Origin: Pseudisothecium myosuroides
Lineage: Eukaryota > Streptophyta > Bryopsida > Hypnales > Lembophyllaceae
Direction of reading: 5' to 3'
DNA length: 64,000 nucleotides
NCBI GenBank assembly: GCA_951799445.1
Contig: OX637295.1
Coordinates: 3,348,001 to 3,412,000, forward strand
Below the pieces are notes generated by a model that saw only the letters and a program-made list of their open reading frames with translations, did not search any database and was not told the DNA's origin. Below, one piece after another: positions 57,235 through 64,000 of this stretch (its first letter is position 1; each line of letters begins with the position of its first letter). A program made the position numbers and the translations under genes.

Positions 57235-57376
57235 CCGACGTGGGTCAGCAACTTTGACCAGACGGTCAACACTCCGGCCCACGGCACGACACTAACCTGC
57301 GTAGTGGAACTGTTGGAACACAAGCTCCCAACGCCATATAAGCACCCGCACTGGTCTCCATTCCTCATTCACAACT
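57235..57376 (+). promoter_or_regulatory. Promoter of small-protein gene 2 (W-box module plus TATA)
   Basis: CCGACGTGGGTCAGCAACTT followed by TGACCAGACGGTCAAC (57235-57270) carries inverted TTGACC cores. The TATA box CCATATAAGC lies at 57334-57343. GCACTGGTCTCCATTCCTCA follows at 57348-57367. Spacing from module to TATA is about 65 bp (75 bp in copy 1). The ~285-nt leader from the TATA region to the start contains no upstream ATG. Confidence 0.6.
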
Positions 57377-57649
57377 CATTACAGCTTCAAATCATCAGTG
57401 GACCATTCTACCTCGCGTTCGAGTTATCAGCCAATATCAATCTCCAGTGAATTGATCATTGATTCTAAACTTAAGGAGAAGCTCGATCGACTCCCGGTTT
57501 GAGTATTCTTGCGAAAGGGTAGTGCAAGTTTAGGTCCGTTCAGAGAACATCCCGGTTTCTAACTAAGCACATATATTCGTAGTAAGACTTGAAAGCAAAG
57601 TTTAGCACTTGAGGTCTCGATCTTCTGTGCTAGCAAGCAAGGTCTAGCC

Positions 57650-57835
57650 ATGGGTGCCGAAGGTGATGGTGGCGGTTCGAAATGGAACCCGTCGTGCTAC
57701 GCTGGAAACTACGAAGACTGCGAAGGCGATGGCGGATCCTCGAGATGGAGGCCTCCCTCGCACACCTGCGCCTGCGACGATGACTGTGAAGGAGACGGAG
57801 GATCCTCCAAGTGGAGACCCGGAAAGGGCTTCTGA
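57650..57835 (+). CDS. Small repeat protein with EGDGG-S-W-P units (paralogue 2)
   Basis: A 61-residue protein, function unknown, starts in TAGCCATGGG and ends TTCTGA. Units E-G-D-G-G-(G/S)-S-(K/R)-W-x-P occupy residues 4-14, 25-35 and 47-57. The linkers hold Cys16, Cys24, Cys40, Cys42 and Cys46, one more Cys than paralogue 1, plus Asp-rich DDDC before the third unit. Trp12, Trp33 and Trp55 and all unit Gly residues are identical in both copies. No signal peptide or membrane segment. An N-terminal Met-Gly is present but residue 6 is Asp, so a classical myristoylation signal is unlikely. The evenly spaced acidic/Trp units with Cys linkers might bind a metal or a partner protein; that is inference. 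The family is not recognised. Confidence 0.85.
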   Translation: MGAEGDGGGSKWNPSCYAGNYEDCEGDGGSSRWRPPSHTCACDDDCEGDGGSSKWRPGKGF

Positions 57836-58243
57836 AAGAATCCGACTTGAGTACTTAATTGGAGATCAAGTGCCGAGATTCGATCAACAATATTTGTACA
57901 TATAGTACAGCGATCAATACAAACACCGAGCAACGGTAGTCACCCAGAGTGACCAGTTGCACCCCGAGTTGCACCAGCTAGATATGCGGAGGCGATGGTT
58001 CAGAATCTCGAGAGAGAGTGTATATTTTTCTCCGAGGCTTCATATATCCTTTCAGCAGATCTGCAAATTTTTTGTTGTAAAATTAGTTGACCCTATCATT
58101 CCGACATTCGGAATCCTAGATCAATCATACAGCCATCCTTTGAGAACCCGTTTTGTAGAGAAGGGGGCCTGGGGTAGAGTAGCTGCCATTCTTTGTCTGA
58201 GCCAATTCCTTGTTGGCGATGTAAAAAAGACCACAATGTTAAG

Positions 58244-59131
58244 ACAAACGTGTCCTAATTTGTGACCTGAATTAGACCTCTGTAAAGATATACTTCACAA
58301 TTTTTGATGCCAGAATTGCGCCAGTTTTAACGAAATTGCGGTTATATTTTGCACTTGCACTGTATGAAGCCAGTCAAAGTATGGTGAACGAAGCCATTGT
58401 GCGGCACTGTTGATTGGTTGAAGTGTCGGTGTCAGTAGAGTAAATCAGCTAGCTTGGTACGCACGGTGCACTTGCATTGTCTTGTCGATTCACAACATTG
58501 GTTCATCTGGACTGGGGAGGGACTCACTGACTGACAGGCACGTACAGACAAGTGTTTCACCAGCCGAATCGTGACATGGAATTCTTAGATTTTATATGCA
58601 GGTGATAATATATTGTGCACATCATCGTACTGTAGAGCTCTCTGTCGACATTTCGGGTCAGGATGATATAAACACATTCTTTTCAAGACATGCAATCAAG
58701 TGATGACGACACAGTTTCCGATCGAGCAGGAAAACTGACTGCAAGACCATATTTGTAAAGTTGGTACCAGTGTACGTAAAACCTACTGTAGACTTTATTA
58801 GTTTGCGATGAAAATAAATTTTAATTCTGAAATTTATCTGAAGCAAAGAAAAACTACAAGTAAGGCAGTCTACTCTTAAAGAGACCATTTAAGAGTTGAT
58901 TGCCTTTCCCGGGAAGCTAAACTCCTTGAAAGAATTTTCTGTAAATTTTTGTAGGAAGAAAATGGAATTGGCATCTAACCCAAGTTGTTTCATATTTTTT
59001 GGACCTTTGTGATATTAGATTATAATTTTTGAAGTTGGAAAGGGAGCGATCACTAAAAGTGATCTCCTCCTAAAATGTACACTATTGGTACATTGAAGAA
59101 AGCAAAATGTAACTTTGTGTCTCGATTTGTT
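58244..59131. other. Intergenic DNA downstream of small-protein gene 2
   Basis: No supported gene. A CCAGTTTTAACGAAATTGCGG segment (~58320) recalls one end of the ATGGGCAATTTCG MITE family, without a partner. Composition is balanced to about 58900 and AT-rich afterwards. Confidence 0.4.
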
Positions 59132-59135
59132 TTAA

Positions 59136-60642
59136 CCCCTAAAGGACCATTGTCCCTACGGGAGACAAATGCGTTTTCGGGCAGGTACCTACGGGCTGAA
59201 ATTTTCTCCTGATTTTTTGAAACTTTTTTTGGAGGTAGAAAAGCTGATTAGCTTCAAGGGAATATAATTTTTTCTCGGGGGGGTCACTTAGAGTGTCCAT
59301 TAGAAAACACGTGCGAACAAAACTTTGGACCCCCTATATTATATCCTAAAATTTAAATAAAATGAAATAAAAAAATATGACTAGATTTTCCTACTTCAAA
59401 AGTTTATGTTTTGAATTATTGATATTTTTATTTGTTAATGATAATTAGTTACAAATTTTTGAAGTAATTAGATACACTGTACAACTGAAAAATAATTTTC
59501 ACACCCCTATATTATATCCTAAAAAATTGTCTAAAAAATGAACAAAAAATTCCTAAAAATAGCTCTCTATTGAAAGTTCATTTTGAGTTGAGTATTGATG
59601 CAATGGTCATCTAAATGTGATCTCTATAAATATTTGAGTTGAAAAACATGCCGTTTTAGGCCATTTTCAACCTCTTGTACAAATCATTTCAACTATTATT
59701 TTAGTTTGAAATTTTGGCAATAGAAACCTATAGTCATTATTAAGCAACCCTCAAAATTTTAAGTTGAAATTATAGTTCATTAGAAACCACTTGTTCGCAC
59801 ATGGTTTGTAGTAAAATACTAGGTGCCCCCCCCGAGAATTTTTTTCACAATCGGTGCCCGAGAAAAAAAGTTATGACCATATAAGCTCAAAACAGGGGAC
59901 GGGGGGCAACTCGGGTAGCAAAAAAAAAATGGACAAAAATCTGAATTTTTTTTTTAAATATTTTTTTTCTCATAGATTATATTTTTGGCTATCTGGAAAG
60001 CTTTGATTCATTTCATTTGGATATGTTATGAGAAAGTTATGGACATTCTTGTTTTTCGGGCAGTTAAAGCATCTTCTTGAAAAAAATAACTTTAGGATTC
60101 ATTTCTGAATGCAATTTTTCAAATTTTTCAAATTTTTTTCTTTTGCATGGTCTAGTTTACTTGCTAGAACAATCTCACCATTGGAATTAGTGCATTTTAA
60201 TTCCATCTAAAATATATGAATATTTTAGATTTTCCTTCTATCTTGTACCTACATCTACTTAACAATTTTTTTAAGAATGATAATTAAGTTTTTTTTGAAC
60301 TTTTTTTTTTCTAGACTCTCAACTCAATTTTCCACTATAACTATTAAAATCTCAAAACTCTATAGTGCAAAAATTTTAAGTTAAAAATGTTTAAAGTCAG
60401 AAAATCTAGTCCCGCAATGTGCTGAAAAATTTGTTTTTTTCACTTTAAATGTAAATATCTTGCAATCTGTGCTGTCAAAAATTCTAAAAAAAATTCCACA
60501 TATTCTTATACTAGTTAGGTGTAAGATCCTACGGTTGGATGTGAAAAAAAAACATTTTTCAAATTTTTTTACTCTTTGCTATAGAAATGACAGTTTTCAG
60601 TGTTTTTTGGCAGAAAAAAGCCGGGCCTCGGTCCTTCAGGGG
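59136..60642. mobile_element. TTAA-flanked element, copy 4, interrupted by a MITE
   Basis: The left end CCCCTAAAGGACC and right end GGTCCTTCAGGGG (one mismatch) are flanked by TTAA at 59132-59135 and 60643-60646. Apart from the 563-bp insert (59274-59836) the sequence follows copy 1 (10556-11480) nearly base for base in the same orientation. This close match means recent mobility or recent sequence exchange. No coding capacity. Confidence 0.85.
59274..59836. mobile_element. MITE with CTCGGGGGGG ends and 8-bp target duplication
   Basis: The left end is CTCGGGGGGGTCACTTAG. The right end, reverse complemented, is CTCGGGGGGGGCACCTAG. A second matched block (ACGTGCGAACAA / ATGTGCGAACAA) lies 40-48 bp in from each end. 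The flanks are AATTTTTT at 59266-59273 and 59837-59844. The uninterrupted copy 1 has a single AATTTTTTT here, which proves the insertion boundary. An 8-bp duplication fits hAT-type elements, although the G-run terminus is unusual for hAT. The interior is AT-rich and non-coding. Confidence 0.85.
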
Positions 60643-60646
60643 TTAA

Positions 60647-62850
60647 AGCAAGCTTAGTAGGACCCCCAAAAGAAAGGTTAATCGAAGCAGTTGAATGCAT
60701 TTTTTCCCCGGATTTGACCAAAATCAGTTTTTTACCATTAGTGTATGATTGTCAGTCTGTGGCCCTGGAGCAAATATTCTTGGCCACTGCCGTTGTTTGT
60801 TTTAGCACTTGGTCTTCAGCCAGGGGCTTGCAGCGACGCCCGGGAAGTTTTTGGACCTGCCCCGCTAATTTGCCTCTCCTTATGAGAAATTTTGTTAAAA
60901 TGGTTGTATTCCATGTAGCTCTAAGGTTTAGGACTGGTATATATTTAAAACCGCACAATCTAAACATAAAAGTGCCAAGTTTGTGGAATATTGCCATTTT
61001 AAACAAAATTTTGGTTCTTTGTAGAAGGAGCTGGAATTTTTTTTCCAAGGGCACCGGTTGCATCCTCTCCTTATCAAAATCTCTCGGTTCATTTGAACCT
61101 TTAGTATGAAATCCTAACTGGCCACTTTCCTTCAACTTTAAACTTGTAAATGCTACAATCCTCCTCCTTCAAAGTTACACTGGATATGAAACTAAAATCC
61201 AATTAATTCTAATACATCAAGTAGATACAGATGACGGATGACAGAGTAGGGAATAGCCATCAAACCAACCTAAAAGCAATACTTGCCCTTGCCCTCACCC
61301 TATCCAAGCATTGGTGTTTTGAAATTAGATAATGAATACATAAGGTGGATACATCCAAAATAACACTTTGATTTTGAGCAAAATTAGTATTAGGACAATG
61401 ATCAAATGTTTATGCGTTCTCGTTGTATTCTCTACGTGAGGATTCTAATAAAACAAAGGATGAGATATTTAGATATGCATTACAGGAAATTTAGGCCCTA
61501 TGGAGGGCCGTTAGGTTTTTGGCGGATGTGCAAATATAGTGAAAAAATAATATAAAATAATATTTATAATACAAAAATAATAATAATAATTTATTTTTTA
61601 ATCAAAAATCCAACGGGGCACACCAGCTAACTGCTCACCTTAGAGATTCTCTGACGGCCTTTTTGGGCTAATATTTTTTCTAAATGCACATTTTCATGCA
61701 AGCATACAACCCAAAACATGGCTTGAAATTTTTTCTAATGGGTATGCAAAAGTGACAAAGGGATATCAAAGGTATTTTTGATCTAGTACTTGATAGTTCA
61801 ACCTTTTATCGATAGATGTTCAAATGAGGATTTTCATGCACAAAAGTATTAGCTATTTAGATATGATATGCAAAAGTCACCATGACTCAAAGTTGGCAAT
61901 TGGTCTTCCTATTGGTAGATGTTTTCAGAACAAGAATCCTACAAAATTCTTCTCCAAATAATCTCAAAGATTTTTAGGATTTGATGAAGCAATTGCAAGA
62001 TTTCATATTTATAAGAAAATTTACATATTCTAATGTATTTATTACTATATCCAATCCATGGTCAAGACTGGCATTCTTTTGGACCAAATAATTAATTAAA
62101 GTTGGCAAAGAAAATTCAAAAGATGCTTAAAAATAGAAAGATTAATTTTTCTATGAAAAAATAAAAATTTTGACAAAATAATTTTTCAAAAATCTTGGCA
62201 TTATTTTTTGGAAATATTTTTTGCAAACCCCAACCATCATGTGTAGTAATATATTGAAGTTATCTTGTAAGTTATGAAATGTTGTCCATCACTTGACAAA
62301 ACAAATTATGGCTTGGGACAAATTTAGACATAATATCTTCATTTGTATAAGTTTTTTTTCTTCCTATCCCTATATGTAACGTTTCTTTTTAAGCAATATA
62401 TTGTTTTGTCTAACAGGTTTTGGCATGTCCAGGCAAGTTCTTCAAAATTTATCTCAATATAGTGAGGGCACCTAACAATTATTGTTCTAAATCAAAATGA
62501 TACCTACATGATTGAATTAATTCAAAACCATGCACAAAAATCATGAAGCGCTAAGTAACCACGCCAAATGAAGTAATCATCATATTGCTAAAAGTAGACA
62601 AAAGTTCCTACTTCAATATATTTGAATTTACTTCATCCATTTCATGGCACTCATGCCTAAGAAAATTCTTCATCCACCAAGCGGATGAAATCTATTAAGG
62701 ATTAAACTTATTCTCTCAAGCTTTAGTGTTGCTTCAACCTCTGCAATCTAAAGAGACCCTCTAGAAACACAATAGTCAGAAAGCTACCAATATAGTGCAA
62801 CAAATAAACCAAAAGCTTTTTTATTAGTCGAAATAAATGTGCGCAGATAG
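60647..62850. other. AT-rich intergenic DNA
   Basis: The 169-codon frame ending at 61109 begins inside the TTAA element and crosses a MITE remnant (about 60888-61010, with ATTTTGTTAAAATGG and CCATTTTAAACAAAATTTT ends), so it is not a gene. The rest is AT-rich with an (AAT)n stretch at ~61575 and no supported feature. Confidence 0.5.
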
Positions 62851-63075
62851 AGAATTTTATTAAAATGATGCCATTCCGCAATTTTGGCACTTTTACAATT
62901 TAAACTGCGCGATCTTTTCAAAATCTATATCTGTCATTCTGTCCTAGATGGTACTTTTACAGTTTAGATCACACAATCTACAATCTATACCTATCCAAGA
63001 TGGCACTTTAACAGTGTAGACCTCGTAGTCTGAAAATGGTGTATGGAATGGTGCCATTTTAATGAAAATCCCCAT
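62851..63075. mobile_element. Diverged ATGGGCAATTTCG-related MITE
   Basis: The left GAGAATTTTATTAAAATGAT and right ATTTTAATGAAAATCCCCAT are imperfect inverted repeats. Inner blocks GGCAC-TTTTACA-TTTA(A/G)A and CCTAGATGG/CCAAGATGG are reminiscent of copies 1-3. The flanks AGATA/AGATA may be a target duplication, but the boundary is uncertain. Confidence 0.5.
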
Positions 63076-63549
63076 GTAGATAATTAAATACAAAGCTTCA
63101 GTTTGTTGTTGGCTCATTAGAGCAAGTGGACGTGGCCTAGTTGCTTCAAACTGCCAACCCTAAAGTGATACCCATCTTGTTCAAAAACATACTGGGTGAA
63201 AGCACACTACACTAGGTACGATTTTGGCAAAAATTAGGAGTACTTTTGAGTATACATTTACTACTCAAAGTACTTTAGTAGAAAACCATTATGACATGAG
63301 GAAACTTTAAGTCGATGATTGTAGAATCTTATCTATACAAATTAACATACTTGGAGACCAGGATTAATAGAATTTGAAAATGATAAATGGAGATAATGTT
63401 GAAAGTTTAAAACTAAATGTACTGTAATTCCATAAGTACTTTTTCACGAAAAGAAAAGTCATAAAAATATTCAAAATTTTGGAGATTTAAGCACTAGCCA
63501 TCCTACAATATGTATATGTGGTGCTTTATTCATCAAAATATCAACCAAA
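63076..63549. other. AT-rich intergenic DNA
   Basis: No gene or repeat structure seen. Confidence 0.5.
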
Positions 63550-64000
63550 GGGTTGTTGCAAGAAAGAGTGTCCATTTTTGTTCCATTTTCGCTGTTTTCG
63601 GTTAGTACTCCCATTACTTTTTGCATATGATTTTTTTTAAATAAAATAAATAAAATAAGGATAATTAGTTTAACACTAAAAATAGTATATCACCAAAATT
63701 TCGGACCTAAAAAAAATCTAGGTCAAAAGTTATTCACAAAAAAGTGTGAGCTGAAAATTTGAAGAAAATACATACTTCAACATTTTAATTTGTAAAAAAT
63801 AAAAAATGTCATTTTCAAAGAAATTAAAAATAGATAATTTGGAAAGACTTCATGATGAAGAGATTTCAACAAAAAAAATGATCTTGAAGCCATCTTCATT
63901 GTTCAGAACTGCGCGCGCAAGGGAGCCCTCTTTACATGGACATGGAGGACATAAAATAAATTATTTTTTAATGCCCCTTGGTAGAAACATGACTTCCTAC
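63550..64000. mobile_element. GGGTGATTGC-family DNA element, copy F (runs off the window)
   Basis: It begins GGGTTGTTGCAAGAAAGAG. Near the window end it has the GCGCGCGCAAGGGAGCCCTC box (63911-63930) and the TGCCCCTTGGTAGAAACATG block (63972-63991) seen in copies D and E. The right terminus lies beyond base 64000. Confidence 0.65.

Larger units (their letters stand above)
57235..58243 (+). repeat. Inverted segmental duplicate, copy 2 (carries small-protein gene 2)
   Basis: The counterpart of 12301-13371 in opposite orientation. Conserved in order: W-box module, TATA region, ATTCCTCATTC block, CAAGGTCTAGCCATGG start region, coding frame, and a 3' flank with GATCAATACAAACACCGAGC. Later blocks are GAGAGAGAGTGTATATTTTTCTC, AAATTAGTTGACCCTATC and TTCCTTGTTGGCGATGTAAA. 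The two copies are about 44 kb apart. Confidence 0.8.

Noticed and set aside
60600..61109. A 169-codon plus-strand open frame
   Set aside because: It starts inside the right end of a TTAA element and continues through a MITE remnant; the minus strand is open in the same place. It is composition, not a gene.
61482..61690. Weak inverted pair AATTTAGGCCC...GGGCCGTTAGG / CTGACGGCC...GGGCTAATATT
   Set aside because: The match is short and gapped and no target duplication is visible; not enough to call an element.

Overview
The window looks like nuclear DNA of a land plant with a large, repeat-rich genome. The evidence is long AT-rich intergenic stretches, nested non-autonomous DNA transposons with plant-type termini (CACTA ends beginning CACTAC/CACTAG, a Stowaway-like CTCCCTC element), TATA boxes with long untranslated leaders, and AAACCCTAA-type leaders. 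There are no prokaryotic operons, no rRNA and no convincing tRNA genes. A moss, liverwort, lycophyte or fern is my best guess, because a pogo-type transposase and TTAA-flanked elements occur together. That guess is inference, not proof.

Layout. 0-9 kb: AT-rich DNA, a decayed Gag-like zinc-knuckle relic (~2 kb), two adjacent copies of a 4-bp-target-site element family (5.2-6.7 kb), a Stowaway-like element (8.0-8.6 kb) and an unrecognised coding-like fragment (8.9-9.2 kb). 9-14 kb: a foldback MITE, a 925-bp TTAA-flanked element and small-protein gene 1 (12690-12875, minus). 14-22 kb: AT-rich DNA with small MITEs and two TTAA-flanked elements placed head to tail. 22-24 kb: a perfect 55-bp-arm hairpin and retroelement 3' tails. 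24.8-29.3 kb: a non-autonomous CACTA element with another element nested inside. 29-34 kb: AT-rich DNA with further MITEs. 34-39 kb: a block with strong strand asymmetry, a short repeat array, an LTR-like promoter and one small ORF. 39.6-46 kb: a third 0.9-kb TTAA element, a large foldback, and a CACTA element carrying a tRNA-like SINE head. 46.2-55.2 kb: the two arms of a split foldback bracket a dead pogo-like transposase and a two-part Gag-like gene broken by one stop codon. 56.5-58.2 kb: a short TTAA MITE and small-protein gene 2 (57650-57835, plus). 59-60.6 kb: a fourth TTAA element interrupted by a 563-bp MITE. 60.6-64 kb: AT-rich DNA and the start of another 4-bp-target-site element.

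The most interesting signal is the pair of paralogous 61-residue proteins at ~12.8 and ~57.7 kb, in opposite orientation. Each has three copies of an EGDGG-S-W-P unit joined by Cys-containing linkers. Their promoters share a W-box-rich module, a TATA box and an initiator-proximal block, and their 3' flanks are also conserved. The replacement pattern between the copies suggests purifying selection. Most other open frames are chance frames inside AT-rich DNA or transposons. No metabolic pathway can be assembled from this window: apart from the two small-protein genes it is a mobile-element landscape.
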